A stretch of 64,000 nucleotides of DNA from Ianthella basta (GCA_964019415.1 OZ025869.1:5146882-5210881); one strand, 5' to 3'; positions 44,707-56,194 are shown, counted from the first letter of the stretch. Numbers and translations are program-made. The notes: generated by a model not told the origin, from the sequence alone.

Positions 44707-46570
44707 CTAGCACAGTTTGACCCCAGTTGGTACCCAGTACTTTTGTCTCTGCCTCAAGTGCATTCTTTCCTGCCATATAGGCATGATGGTAGTCTCAGAC
44801 CTTGCGGAAGAGCTTGTGGATTTGGTCCAGTGAAATGCTGTCAAGTGCCTGAGATCATATTCTTTGCAGACTGGGAATCGGTAGTCACAGTGAGCACGAG
44901 CGTATTGCTTTGTGCTTCCCCAGCACCTTTCAATGGGATTGAGTTCGGAATAAAACTGCACATGTAAATGTACATGTGGCCAGGAATAAAGAATCGGCAT
45001 CTTTTACAATTGGACAGATTGATAATACTCACCTTGGGCAGGACAATGCAATGCTAGTGCTTGATTTTGTACAGCTGCGTGTAGACAGCAGAGTGCTCAT
45101 CTCCACTTGCATCTACCATTCTCTGAAGTTCGCCATTTGGTTTGACTGTGTCGTGCATTTTTGGCTGCTTTCCTGTAGGGTTTACGTTCATTCGGCTTGC
45201 CACCAATGGATCCGGCGCAAAACCGTTGGGGCCACTGCTCTGATCAAAAATCCACACCAGATTGTCCTTTCTTCCGTATTGAAAAGAGCTAGGGTTACTG
45301 CAGACTATAGATTTTAGTACTGCTATAACATTTTACCTTGGATACTTGAGTTCAGCAATTTTCACTGCATCCTTCAGATTTTTCATGAGGTGTTTGGTAG
45401 TCCAGTATTCCTCATTTGCTGCGCCGTACTCAAACTTTTTGTGTGCTGCTCTTGGAAAGTTAGGATCGATTTGCTTGGCTCAGTCATACTCTTTGTCAGA
45501 GCTAAAAACCATTGTACTCCTCGATGTAGTCACTGTACATGATACCTCGTCCCTTGCCCTTTGGCCGCAATTCCCTGCTACCTTGATCGTCATGCCAGCC
45601 TCTGGATAGTGCATCATTTGTGTGGAAAATTGTCTCGTCATGGTAAATGAATACAACTTTCTTGGCTGCAGTTGCTTTCCCGCTGTGTCATGAGGTAATT
45701 TTGTCTTCACAAGTGGGAGGGGGCTTGTGTGTGCATTCTAGGGCTTTGATTTTATTTAGGTACTTCTTCCTGTATTCTACAACGTTTGGTCGCTCATGCC
45801 CATCTGTGTATTGAATTCCCTGTTCATATCGTTTGTTCTTGAAACCTAGTTGCTTCATGTAGCGGAGTGCGGTCCTTTCTGATACTTTGTTAGGCAATGA
45901 TATTTTTGTGGTGTAGCTTGCGGAGGTGTTGCCTGTGGTGTTGCTTGCGGTGTAGCTTGTGGCGGTGTTGCCTGAGGAGGTGTTGCCTGTGTAGCTTGTG
46001 CCAAGAAAGTATTCAGCCAAACAGAGTATATTTGGCCGCTGTTAGAATGTATCTTTTGTTGTGCACCTGAGTAGGGTGAGCATTCATGAGAGGTGCCAAA
46101 TGGTTTCTAACATAGTGTTAGTTTATAATGTATATCTTTGCATGAAGCCATTCTGTTGCTTTCTGGGCTAGTTCTTCAGAATCAATTGCAACATTATGCC
46201 AGTACGATCCACAAAGTTCCTCAGTAGCTCTTTCCCCTTGCTCGCAAAAATATCTATACTTGGAAGTGTGAATCCCAATTATGCAATGGTTGAATTGTAT
46301 TCACAGCTTTGCAGACTGGGTATACCTTTCAAATGAAATAGTTACTGCTTTCGAACGGTGCTGTCACTCAAATGGAATGCTTTTGCAACCTGTTTGTAAC
46401 CTGTTCGTATGCTGCTACCTTTGCCATGCCTGTTTCTAGGAATTGATGTGTCAAAGAATGGTCATCTGGCGCTTGTGTTGTCTGTCTAAGCCTTGGACCC
46501 AGCTGTCGATCAAAGTACAAGCCTCATCATCTGTCAGCTCCTCTCCATCTGAATCTGACTCACTGCTTGA
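44707..46570 (-). pseudogene. Tc1/IS630-like (DDE_3) transposase, multiply frameshifted
   Basis: In minus order the following blocks appear. First is an acidic start near 46570 (SSSESDSDGEELTDDEA, WVQGLDRQHKRQ). Next is a Ser/Thr/Gly repeat insertion at 45905-46010, then VSERTALRYMKQLGFK, YTDGHERPNVVEYRKKYL and HKPPPTCED. The core follows: FIYHDETIFHTND (first Asp), VWIFDQSSGPNGFAPDPLVA (second Asp) and SRMNVNPTGKQPKMHDT. The last block, YSELNPIERCWGSTKQYAR, carries the last Glu. At least four frame changes separate these blocks. The architecture matches DDE_3 transposases common in fungi and cnidarians. Partial second and third copies are at 51540-52030 and 47560-47712. Confidence 0.75.
45905..46010. 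repeat. GTTGCCTG/GTAGCTTG minisatellite inside transposase
   Basis: Irregular 12-15-bp units (GTGTTGCCTG, GTAGCTTGCGG, GTTGCTTGCG) encode alternating Ser-Tyr-Thr and Asn-Thr-Thr-Gly on the minus strand within the transposase reading. Confidence 0.65.
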
Positions 46571-47224
46571 GATCTGTAGAGGAACAGTTATTGTGTCTGT
46601 ATCATGTTAGCTAAATGCACTCTAATTGCATGTATTGTGCACGTCATTTGTTGCATGTAGCATATGATCGTGATTTCAATACCTCTGTTTCATCATCTGA
46701 TGATGATGACAGACCAGAAATCAAGTGGAAGTGAACAACCAGTGGGGGACTGGACTGAGACCTACTAATTGAAGTACCTTTCTTATTGCAGGTGTATCAC
46801 AGGCTACATTCATCAGAGCAGCCTGTATCCATTTCATCTTTAACAGTCCCCTGGGGTAATCCATGCACACACTTCTCCATAGTGTATGCAGGTCATCCAC
46901 TAGCATTTCCAGGTCCGCTGCACTTTAGCTTCCAGTGCTTCACACCTATTGCGATACATTCTTTCAGTGTACTTACACTGACGTTCTATTACCTTTCTCC
47001 TCTGTGCTTCAGTCTCAATAAACTGGTGACAGAGTGCAGTATTGTATAACTCTGTGTTGAGATAGAATGTACTGCATGTCAGAGTTGCCACCCCAACTTG
47101 AGATTTGAACTGTGTGGTGACTGTTGAGCGAGGGGTCATTTTGAGTGAAGTCAATTGTTGGTTCGCCATCGTCACCAATAGTGATGGTAGTCCGTGGACA
47201 CAATTCCATGGGATGAAACCCAAA
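46571..47224. other. Unassigned; short coiled-coil ORF on minus strand
   Basis: The minus-strand frame 46900-47238 contains FIETEAQRRKVIERQCKYTE and MYRNRCEALEAKVQR, a basic helical segment. No family was recognised. Confidence 0.3.
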
Positions 47225-47480
47225 GTGATGGCTTCCACTGCACAGGGTCTTTGTCATGTGTCTTCACCATTAGTAGTGAAAGTGTACCATCTAGTCTCAA
47301 AGATCAGGAGTCGTGAACTGTAGGTGGTATTGTTTGGACAGACGAAACCTTGTAAGAACTGCCAACTGAGAAAGATGAAATATTTCATTGGTAATGACTG
47401 GCCTAAGTAGGTGGCTGCAATGCATTGTCCATACTTGTTCATCTCTGTCACTGAGCTGTGATACCTTTCCACTAATGCCT
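47225..47480. repeat. Interspersed repeat R1, third copy
   Basis: TTCCACTGCACAGGGTCTTTG to CCTTTCCACTAATGCC, about 90% like the copy at 42028. It is continuous across the insertion point used by the 36-39 kb retrotransposon. Confidence 0.8.
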
Positions 47481-47559
47481 ATGATATCTTGTACATAGTA
47501 TCCTACTATATTATCATATAGTGCAACCATACATGTACTTCCAATATATAGTTATAAAT

Positions 47560-47712
47560 GGTATTTGATTTCTGTTTTAGCTTCTTCAGTAGTATTGAAT
47601 TTCACATTCTTTCGAAGGGAGACAATGTTGTAGTTGCAGTAAGTCTTGGTGTATTGCTTTGCCTGTGCCCAAACCCTTTCAATAGGGTTAAGCTCACAAT
47701 GATACGAGAGGT
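47560..47712 (-). pseudogene. DDE_3 transposase C-terminal fragment
   Basis: The minus-strand reading YHCELNPIERVWAQAKQYTK followed by YCNYN is the final catalytic-Glu block of a DDE_3 transposase, similar but not identical to that at 44.8 kb. It is truncated at about 47705, where the OTU-bearing duplicated block begins. Confidence 0.65.
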
Positions 47713-48336
47713 GCCAGATGTCCTAGTTGAGGGAAGAAAAACTGGAGATGTAGCTCCTGACAGTGGCATGGCCATCTTCCTGACCAAATAGCTCTTTGGC
47801 TAAAGACTTGAGACAATTCCCATCTCCTAGGATACTGTCGATCTTTCTGGCCTGCTTCCGAGCAGCACTGAGCATCTTGTAGTGCGATCTAGTTGGTGAT
47901 GTGTTTGTGTCATCAATCCTGTGTAGCATAAGAGCTGTGTGTCACTTGAACACCAGTACAGACACAGCAGTCTTGTAGTTACCTGTAAATGAGCATCTTT
48001 TTGTCTACTCTGTACCTCTTGTACATATTGAACATACCAATCAATGTATTCTAGAGCTACCATATATTGAATGACTCACACAGATCACAGATAGAGTTGA
48101 ACAGGTTGTCTGGCCAGCGAGCGGTTATGGCCAAGGACAGGAAGGGGCAACACGTCTCTAAGGCAGCATAGGCTATGTCTGTGGTGCATTCCTGAGTTTC
48201 TGATGCATCTGGTGATGGTGATAGCAAAAGCAGTTCCATGCAGTCATCTGCATCTGTGGGCGTTCTCTACTACTCCTCCACATTTATGGAGTGCACACGG
48301 TGAATGTGCTTGCACGCATGACCATTGTTGTAATTG
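47704..48336 (-). pseudogene. OTU-domain element, copy B (segmental duplicate)
   Basis: Highly similar to 62523-63158 along the whole length. Minus-strand exon-like pieces in order are MELLLLSPSPDASETQECTT ... SICDLCESFNIW (48239-48057), ALEYIDWYVQYVQEVQ (48063 onwards) and the OTU start KIDSILGDGNC with KSLAKELFGQEDGH (47929-47723). An acceptor-like TTTACAG precedes GTAACTACAAGAC near 47990. Between GDGNC and SLAKEL the expected LFRALA-type residues are partly lost, so the active-site helix is damaged. The downstream WGG/His half of OTU is missing. The role is that of an OTU cysteine protease carried by a repeat; it is not functional here. Confidence 0.65.
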
Positions 48337-48984
48337 TAACAACCCTTGTCGCATGTCTACATGTGCCAGCAAAGGAAGACACATTCAGATGCTGTACAGA
48401 TAGTAAGTTGATCTTCACAATCTCAGCAATCGTCCTTCTGTAGCCACTGGGGTTGGTTTCAGAGAACCTGTGAAGATGCCATGTGTCTGAGCCAATTTCC
48501 TATTATTAGGAGAGAGTTTGGGTCATACCCCCCGTCGTATCGTATAGATGAATGCATATCATCTTGCTGTAATTGCTGTCCTTCACCTGCAGTGATGTGG
48601 GAATGCTCATTTCCCTTTGGTGAAGACCTTCTTCTCTGCAAACCCTTGGGTTCAGGCCACCAAGTATCCTCTTCTGATTATAGGTGAAGAAGAAGTCCTC
48701 AATATCTAACAGAGCAATGACTAGGTAGTCAACCTTTTGGTTCACTTTGCCATCAAGGTTGTTAGTCTTCAAATTGTTGTGAAAGCTGTACATACAAAAT
48801 GGCACAAGACTGATGAATCCTGGTCTGTTAATTTCATAATATCAGTGTCTCCATGAAGGAAGTGGCGATAACACCGAGCCCATTTTTCTACAATCACTTT
48901 CTTGGCAGCATGTTCCTGAGAAAGTTGCTCCCTAATGTCCCTTGTTGGAAGAGTGGCCATTTTCTTCAACTGCTTCTTTATTAA
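48337..48984 (-). pseudogene. Unidentified repeat-encoded protein fragment
   Basis: Two minus-strand frames, 48769-48969 (KWARCYRHFLHGDTDIMKLT) and 48506-48805 (LDGKVNQKVDYLVIALLDIE, DFFFTYNQKRILGGLNPRVC), look like consecutive parts of one protein. The N-x-K-x-N-x-K-V-D-x-L-I...R pattern reminds me of helical linkers in transposase-like proteins, but I cannot name the family. Confidence 0.3.
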
Positions 48985-50086
48985 AGTTGTACCGATAATC
49001 AGATCGGTTATTGAAAACAGCTGATATCGGTAATATTTGTGAATATCGGTATCGTATCGGAATCGAAAAACGCAAGCCTATCCGATCCAATACGGAATTT
49101 TACATACGCACAACGGTTTTTTAATACCTAGCACATGGCTTATTGACGGTGGTCTCCTGTCGAGGAGATCACCCAGGCAATCTCAAAGGAAACAGCAACG
49201 CTGTCCATTGTGATACCACACATCCGAGTGCTATTGAGGTCTTGGGAGAGACTAGACAATGACTTGGGTATCCGCACTATGAAGAAAGAGATGACAACAT
49301 CTCTGAAGTCCAGATTTGCTGGAATAGAGGAAAACCAACTGTTAGCGATCACTACAGTACTTGACCCACGCTTTAAGGATAAGTTTTTTGGGAGCAGCAT
49401 CATCAGGGCCACTGTACAAGAGATGCTCAAGGAAGAGCTGCTGAAAATAGAAGAGGTTGCTGGCACTCCTGGCAGGGACAACCATGATACAGCAACTTCA
49501 CCAAGTGAAGAAACAGAAGAGCCACCCTCCAAATGGCAAAAGAAAGACACTCTCCTGTCAATGCTTTCTGAAATACTGGAGAGTTCAATGGCCACTGCAC
49601 CTATGTCCAGTTCTGCCATTGAAGTCGATTGCTACTTAAGCAAGCCAGTGATTGACTACAAGGATGGCGATCCTTTCACTTGGTGGAGTCAACACAAGGC
49701 AAGATTTCCATTGTTGTCACGACTAGCTAGGCACTATCTAAGTGCCAGAGCAACATCTGTGCCATCTGAAAGACATTTTTCACTGGCAGGAAATGTGTAC
49801 GAAGAGCACAGGAACAGAATTCTACCTGAACATGCAGAAACATTACTATTCATAAAAGGAAACTACTCATTGTTTGCTAACAAGTAACAAGTATTGACTA
49901 AACTACCTGCTGACTTGATGCTGTGTTTTTTAGCTTTTTATTATTTCTATTGCTGAGCCTGCTGTACAATCAAAAAGCGTACTAGTGCATGCACACATCG
50001 GATCGGTTATAGTTATTGGCACTATTCTCTTCCAATGTATTGGCTATCTGTATATCGGCCAAAAGTCATATCGGAACAACTTTATT
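48985..50086. mobile_element. hAT transposon, 1.1-kb internally deleted copy
   Basis: The outer ends are inverted: left GTTGTACCGATA, right TATCGGAACAAC. Both ends are rich in further ATCGG/CCGAT motifs (left 48990-49085, right 49998-50075). The flanks TTTATTAA and TTTATTCT agree in six of eight positions, as expected for an aged 8-bp hAT duplication. The element contains only the C-terminal part of the transposase. Confidence 0.75.
49146..49887 (+). pseudogene. hAT transposase, C-terminal part (ZBED-like)
   Basis: The open frame begins after a TGA at 49143 (SPVEEITQAISKETATLS) and ends at the TAA at 49887. It shows ITTVLDPRFKDKFF and then the hAT dimerisation/C-terminal block: DPFTWWSQHKARFPLLSRLA, RHYLSARATSVPSERHFS and NRILPEHAETLLFIKGN. 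The BED finger and the first acidic residues are missing, consistent with an internal deletion of the N-terminal two thirds. What remains is uninterrupted for about 245 codons, so the deletion derivative is not very old. It is similar to ZBED-type domesticated genes, but the flanking TIRs show it is a transposon copy. Confidence 0.85.
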
Positions 50087-50600
50087 CTTTATGTCTAGCA
50101 CTATTCTTTCCTGCTTCTGCAACCCATAGTCCCGTCTGTCCAGTTTGAGAACCCACACGTCACTTAAAGCAATGGATGTATTCATTTTATCTGCTCCAAT
50201 GCATTAGCCGTTTTGCAGGAGGGAGTGTGTCAGGTGTGGTGGAATGGAACTTGTTCGCATCCTCTTCCTTCAATTCATGTCGGGCAGCCAAGAAGAAGCT
50301 GGTACTTCTTCAAGCGGACACTACCTCGCAGTGGATTAGGTGGAGACAGCCAGGTATTCCAAACTGCCAACCACTTTGAGCTGGGGAGGGTGGAGACCAC
50401 AGAGAGCAAGTGGAGTACACCAATCATCGGGTGGATGTCTCTCCAGTGAGGAGTACTTTCCAGATCCAAACAGCCAACCCCAGTCCTTCCCCCACTCACA
50501 ATTTGAGGGTCCCTTCTACACCTTTGGCTCTGCTCAGAGTGCCCATGGCATTGAAGGACTGGTCCCTGCACCTCTGATTGCACTGAACAACTGCGTCCAA
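50087..50600. repeat. Interspersed repeat R2, copy at 50 kb
   Basis: GCCAAGAAGAAGCTGG...CACTACCTCGCAGTGGATTAG...CATCGGGTGGATG... occurs here (50280-50440) and at 54016-54620 (tandem) and 62197-62350. The following part (CAGCCAACCCCAGTC...GGCTCTGCTCAGAGTG, 50470-50545) is shared only with 62370-62440. Both strands give medium ORFs, but none matches a family. Confidence 0.75.
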
Positions 50601-50795
50601 GTCGGCATCCTATTCATCCTGTCCATCGAGTATAATATGGTTCATTTAACAGTTCTGTGAATGTTTCTGCGTTCGCAGATGTTAGCGCCCCATAGCAAGG
50701 CTTCTATCATCTAGACCCATTTGATGTTGGACCTGCTCTTCTCTGTAGAAGCAATTTCACCTCTGCTGTCCTGAGGGAGCAAGCTATCAGTAATT

Positions 50796-51045
50796 TTAAC
50801 ATACTTTGGGTTTATGTCGGAGTAAGGATTCATCAATCTGCACAATTATTACATTACCACCAAGCTGGATCCTTCCCTGAATCCACTTGCTGCTGCAAAC
50901 TTCCCAAAGCCATTGATGCACAGCAACAGCCTCTCGATAGGCATCCGTCACTGGATACTGACAGGCTTGACAGTACATGAGGATTAACCATTTCTGCAAA
51001 GTTAGCCGAGACTTTGCAAAAACTCCCCTCGCAAATACTGGTCAT
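50796..51045 (-). pseudogene. Merlin (IS1595-like) transposase, N-terminal half
   Basis: Two overlapping minus-strand frames read QACQYPVTDAYREAVAVHQW, WEVCSSKWIQGRIQLGGNVI and IVQIDESLLRHKPK. Relatives show xLxxYPVxxAxxEAGVSxxTAIDWFxxxRDVCxxW...GGxGxxVEIDESxFxxxKY, so this is the HTH and the first catalytic Asp of a Merlin transposase. It ends at about 50796. The rest of the DDE core is absent here. Confidence 0.75.
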
Positions 51046-51539
51046 GTAGCACCATGAGCTACTTAAGCCACACCCTTGTAGAGAAACTCAAACTAATCCC
51101 CACCACATCGACAGACTGTAGAATTAGCTGATTCCTCTCTAGTAATGTACTGTGTGTATATGTGTACATCACACTACATTACAATGTGCCTGTGTCTTGA
51201 TGGATGACTGCGCACAAGAGCATGACACAGCATGGCTGCACATGCATACTGACTGGACTAAAGAAAAGTATATTATATCCCACCCCAGCTAAACCCTACC
51301 TTCTCCTTTCCCTGCTCTAACACTCAGCAGACTTCCCTCAAGTTCCTTTGCAATCTGCCCTCGCATTCCCTCAGGTGTGAATAGGGCAGTCCTTGTCAGT
51401 CCTTAAAAGTGGCTCTTACAGACTAATTGAAGCAGTGGGTAGGCATACGGATACTTGTCCTGCGACTTCAACTGTGCACTGTAAGGTTCATGTAAACTAT
51501 GATGCTGTATGTACACAATGTTACCACTTGACCATGCCT

Positions 51540-52030
51540 GGTCAAAAATCCACACCAGATTGTGCTCTCTTCTGTATTGAAAGGAGCTCGGGTTACTGCA
51601 GACACTTGATTTTAGTACTGCTATAACATTTTACCTTACCTTGGATACTTTAATTCAGCAATTTTCACTGCATCCTTCAGATTTTTCATGAGGTGTTCGG
51701 TAGTCCAGTATCCCTCATTTGCTGCTCTTGGAAAGTTAGGATCGATTTGCTTGGCCCAGTCATACTCTTTGTCAGTTAGAGCTAAAAAAAACACTGTACT
51801 CCTCGATGTAGTCACTGTACATGATCCCTCATCCCTTGCCCTTTGGCCACAATACCCTTCTTCCTTGATCATCATGCCAGCCTCTGGATAGTGCATCATT
51901 TGTGTGGAAAATTGTCTCATCATGGTAAATGAAAAATTTCTTGGCTGTAGTCACTTTCACACTGTGTCATGAGGGAATTCCATCTTCACAAGTGGGAGGG
52001 GGCTTGTGTGTGCATTCTAAGGCTTTGATT
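51540..52030 (-). pseudogene. DDE_3 transposase, second copy (partial)
   Basis: About 90% identical at DNA level to 45240-45740. The minus-strand reading gives MRQFSTQMMHYPEAGMMIK, and in shifted frames DYIEEYS, plus DWAKQIDPNFPRAANEGYWT and EHLMKNLKDAVKIAELKYP. These are the middle of the DDE core preceding VWIFDQ. It lacks both N- and C-terminal blocks. Confidence 0.7.
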
Positions 52031-52179
52031 TTATTTAGGATTCACCCGTCATATTCTTCCTGTGTCAGTTTCAGGTAACCATTCTTCTCATCAACGTCGT
52101 CTGACACCATTGTGCCAGCACCTTTGCTCTTGGACTTGAATGTCACATACAACAGTACATTGTACAACAGATTGGATCA

Positions 52180-52930
52180 TTGGACTACAATTTCCGACAT
52201 CCCTGACATAGTTCTTCATCTGAATGGTAAAGATTTCAATTTATGCTTAATCATGCTCACGGAATAATCACTAAATTTTTCTGAGCAGAATTCATCTGGA
52301 GCCTGAATTGAGCCAACAATTGACTTCCTGGCAAAATTTGAGAATGAACAGCATTTGCCACCACACAATAAGTATCGTACATGAATCCACCTGCACGCCC
52401 TGGGTGCCTGTATGTGGAAGAGTTTAGTACATGCACACATGAAACATGTGACAGTTGAGGTTAGAAATCAAAATTTAGGTCACAAGTGGAAATGTGATTT
52501 TTGCATTAATGTTAACGACCTGTGTGTATATTTTCAAATTGCAAGCATTTGCAAGCATTTGCAAGCATTTGCTCCACTGCATCCACAGCCTTTGTGCTCT
52601 TCTTTGCTTGTTCTTCTGTCTGCGGCTGTTGTGCTGTGGTCACCCTCTTCTGCCAGAGGCAATGAGGCAGTGAAGGTAATAGCTTCTCATTGTGGATTGC
52701 CTTAGAATTGAACGGGCACAGACAGGTTCTCTCAACATCTCTGTAGAAGTCGCAGCAGAAGTCAAGCTCATGACTGAAATCTTGTCCCTGACTGGCCTTG
52801 ATCAAAAGCTGCTTGAGTTGACTATAGGTGGCTTAACCTGGCTGAGGTGAACATTACAGTCACAGGTGACAGTGGCATACGCATGTGATTTAAGTGACTG
52901 GTGACAGTGATACAGTACATTGCAGTGACA
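52180..52930 (-). repeat. Diverged duplicate of 58.8-59.7 kb
   Basis: Shared blocks are CATCCCTGACATAGTTCTTC (52188 and 58884); the LPSLPHCLWQK-coding stretch near 52645-52680 (and 59080-59120); GGGCACAGACAGGTTCTCTC (52716 and 59551); and CATTACAGTCACAGGTGACAG (52850 and 59648). Order and orientation are the same, with deletions. A third small piece lies at 53045-53110. Confidence 0.7.
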
Positions 52931-54000
52931 GAAATCAGTGACACAGTGTATTGCAGTGACAACGACATATAACACACTCATGTCGAAGCATTCACCTCCA
53001 TCAATTCATGTTGACTCATAACACATTGACATGAATGGAGCTGTCAGGTAATAGCTTCTCATTGTGGATTGTCTTAGGATTAGATGGGCACAGCCCTGCA
53101 CCTCAAAATCCTTGCCAGGGTGACTTATAGCAAGCTGTATAAGGGCTTTGATCAAAAATGATTAAAAACTAAGTCTCTGGTATGAGTCACGCTGGGGTAA
53201 GCCACACTTCCAGGTCCAGGTCTGTTACTCTGGGATCATTTGCCATTGCAAATGATGCAGAGAGTGGTGTAAATGGACATACACATACAATCAAACTATT
53301 CCAAGCCCCATCCACTGCTATAAGCATTCCTATGATAGGTACCGAGCTGTCCAACCAGCATGTGATGCTTGTATACAGTAACAGCGGCAATAGCAAATAG
53401 GAACAACCAAATTACAATAACACACATTGTATTACTAAGTGAATGGAATATAGTTCAGAGTTATTTATCCTCCCTACGTGAGTCCCTAGTCTCCATGCCG
53501 TCATTGCCTTCTGCATTCACTTGCCCTATCCCATGCAAAACATTGGGGACATAGTACCATCTGGCAGTTTGTACTCCAATGGCTCTTCCCTCTCCTCTGG
53601 CATCTCCTTGATCCAGTGGATGTAGGGGCAATTGTCTTTGTCACAATCTGAAAAACGATGACATGTTGTACGGTTTCCTCTTATTTTTCAGATAGTGAGA
53701 GGGCAAATGAGCAACGTTGCATTTTGGTCGGCTTCAGCTCTCCTGTCAGTCGCATATCTTTCTTACTTTCTTTGCTTCTGGCCAGTTTGTTTCCTTGCAT
53801 TCTTTGCAGCTGGTTTTGCCAGTTTCTGTGCTTCGCAGGCACGCTTCCTTGCTTCCGTACAGTTGCCTTGAAAAACTGGGATACTCCCTAGCAATCTTGT
53901 CCAAACTGTATTCTCACTTCACACTATTCTTCTGATGGCATTTTGTTCAGTTAGTCAATTAAACTGCTCATTGTACGTTGAACATGCTGGTTACTTTACA
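52931..54000. other. No gene recognised
   Basis: Contains the short 53045-53110 piece of the above duplication and otherwise no recognisable family. Confidence 0.4.
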
Positions 54001-54660
54001 TTGTAATTTCAATTTATGTCGGGCAGCCAAGAAGAAGCTGGGACTTCACTACCTCGCAGTGGATTAGGTGGAGACAGCCAGGTCTTCCAAAAACTGCCAA
54101 CCACTTTGAGCTGGAGGAGGGTGGAGACCACAGAGAGCAAGTGGAGTACACCAGTCATCGGGTGGATGTCTCTACGGAGAGGAGTACTTTCCAGCTCCAG
54201 TTTGAGAACCCACGCATCACTTTAAAGCAATATATGTATTCATTTTATCTGCTCCAATGCATTAGCCGTTTTGCAGGAGGGAGTGTGTCAGGTGTGGTGG
54301 AGTGGAACTTGTTTGCATCCTCTTCCTTCAATTCATGTCGGGCAGCCAAGAAGAAGCTGGGACTTCTTCAAGCGGACACTACCTCGCAGTGGATTAGGTG
54401 GAGACAGCCAGGTATTCCAAACTGCCAACCACTTTGAGCTGGAGAAGGGTGGAGACCACAGAGAGCAAGTGGAGTACACCAGTCATCGGGTGGATGTCTC
54501 TATGGAGAGGAGTACTTTCCAGCTCCAGTTTGAGAACCCACGCATCACTTTAAAGCAATATATGTATGCATTTTATCTGCTCCAATGCGTTAGCCGTTTT
54601 GCAGGAGGGAGTGTCAAGTGTGGTGGAGTGGAACTTGTTTGCATCCTCTCTCGAAACTGG
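54001..54660. repeat. Interspersed repeat R2 in tandem, 319-bp period
   Basis: One unit starts at 54016 (ATGTCGGGCAGCCAAGAAGA), the next at 54335, and a partial third follows from about 54600. Units differ by small indels. The unit boundary ...TCCTTCCTTCAATTC|ATGTCGGGC is the same in the 50.3-kb copy. Confidence 0.85.
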
Positions 54661-55780
54661 CTAATTTTCACATTCAGTTTACAGTTCCTGGCAGTTCTAT
54701 ATATTCTCGTGTGCCCTATTGAGAATATGTTTATGTGTGCATTACCTATGTAGTCTCATGTAGCCAGACAGCCATTTTGTAGGCGGAAGTACGTACTCTT
54801 GTTTCTGCTGGGTATTTGTGTGTCCTAGTCTCTCCAGTTCAACCCTACACAGTGACATGATGCAATGAGCACCATGCACCGGCGCCAGTGAGAAGAAGGA
54901 ACATGCATACCTGTTCCTGACAGTTACCTAATTCTTCGAAACTAACTTCTGTAGTAGTTCTAACATAAATTTTCTTTCCTGGAATTCCAATTCTATATGT
55001 TTCTTCAATTCTTGTTCCTGCTGCTTCTTGTCTTCTTCCCTGTCTGTCTTCCTTTTATTGAGGTCCAATGGTGTACCTCATCTCCCTAACTGCCATTCCA
55101 GCCGTCTCCAGTCGCTGTAGTGGATAATACTTCATGCAGGCACTGTAGATAGCTTTGACTTTTATGCTGTTCAAGGCCTTTCCGTAGCAATCACTACTAG
55201 CTTTTTCTCTCAGAGAGAAGGTTTTTGCAGCTAAACGGTCTCCAGATTCCTTCGTGATCTGCAGGCATTCAGGGCAGATGTACCATCTTCAACAGGAATT
55301 TGGTAGCTACCCGATCCACCTCCACTACCGACGTTGAGGTAGGGATTACTGACGTCCTGTAGAGCACTGGTGGGAGATTTGAAGGCGCTAGGCCCTTTAA
55401 TAGTGCCACTTCTGCATAGTGCTTCCTCTTGGACTTCCCTCAAGCGACTTCGACCTTTTCCCCCACGGCAATCGTCCCTTCACGGCGCTTCTCTTTACCA
55501 AAGAAGTTGCTCTTTTCATCTTCCGTCGGTCCATTACACTAAGATCTCCTCCCAAAAGCAAAGTTGCAAGCACAAAATCATGTAATAATAATTATTGCGC
55601 AACTTATATAAGCGATGTGTGGATACCTCTGAGGATAAGCTTCAACCAATCATATCTTGTTTGATTCTAAACCTCGGTCCGTCTTCTGGGTGGACCAAAG
55701 TTTAATGTGAAACAGGCATCTGATTTGTTGCAATCCACACATGAAGTATCACTGAGTGTATCCTTCCTGAATGCTATATA
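54661..55780. other. No gene recognised
   Basis: The minus ORF at 55231-55443 (Gly/Ser-rich middle, NPYLNVGSGGGSGSYQIP) could be part of a disordered protein but matches no family known to me. The rest is unassigned. Confidence 0.35.
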
Positions 55781-55842
55781 AGCAGCTTGATCATACAAAG
55801 CTACCTACTTTCTTTCACAAGTGCAAGAGTGCGGCTGGTGAA

Positions 55843-56178
55843 AATGCCTTTAAACGACTATCAACAAAGAAGGATTGTTTCCTTGTGGACCCAGGCTGGC
55901 GAGAAAATGGCAACGACAAGGATTGCCATGGAGGGAATATTCACTACACACCAAACTGTCAAGAACACGGTCACAAGATGGCAGAAGACTGGCAGAAGAC
56001 TAAGAGACGTCCCCAGAAGTGGACCACCAAAGAGAGCTCCAGAAATCCATTGCCAGTGCATTAATGAAGCAATGACTGGAAATGATGAGCTTCTGCTCTC
56101 AAGGACATTCTCAGCAAGAATTTGGGGCAACGAATGTCCAGTACAGTGTGAGAACCATCGCAAGACTCCACAACGAGC
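55843..56178 (+). pseudogene. Tc1-like transposase N-terminal fragment
   Basis: The frame from about 55843 reads MPLNDYQQRRIVSLWTQAGE, then TTHQTVKNTVTRWQKTGR and DVPRSGPPKRAPE. This is a first-HTH and GRPR-like linker arrangement typical of Tc1/mariner transposases. Frame changes occur near 56090 (SARI.. in one frame, FSARIW in another). The catalytic domain is absent; the fragment ends where RecQ-type coding begins (about 56190). Confidence 0.65.
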
Positions 56179-56194
56179 TTGGCTAGACCTTATA

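Noticed and set aside
53182-53554. Paired ORFs on both strands at 53.2-53.5 kb
   Set aside because: No family match and no splice signals tying them to neighbours.
54001-54660. Tandem repeats that might suggest a CRISPR-like array
   Set aside because: The period is 319 bp, with no short regular repeats or unique spacers. The genome is eukaryotic.
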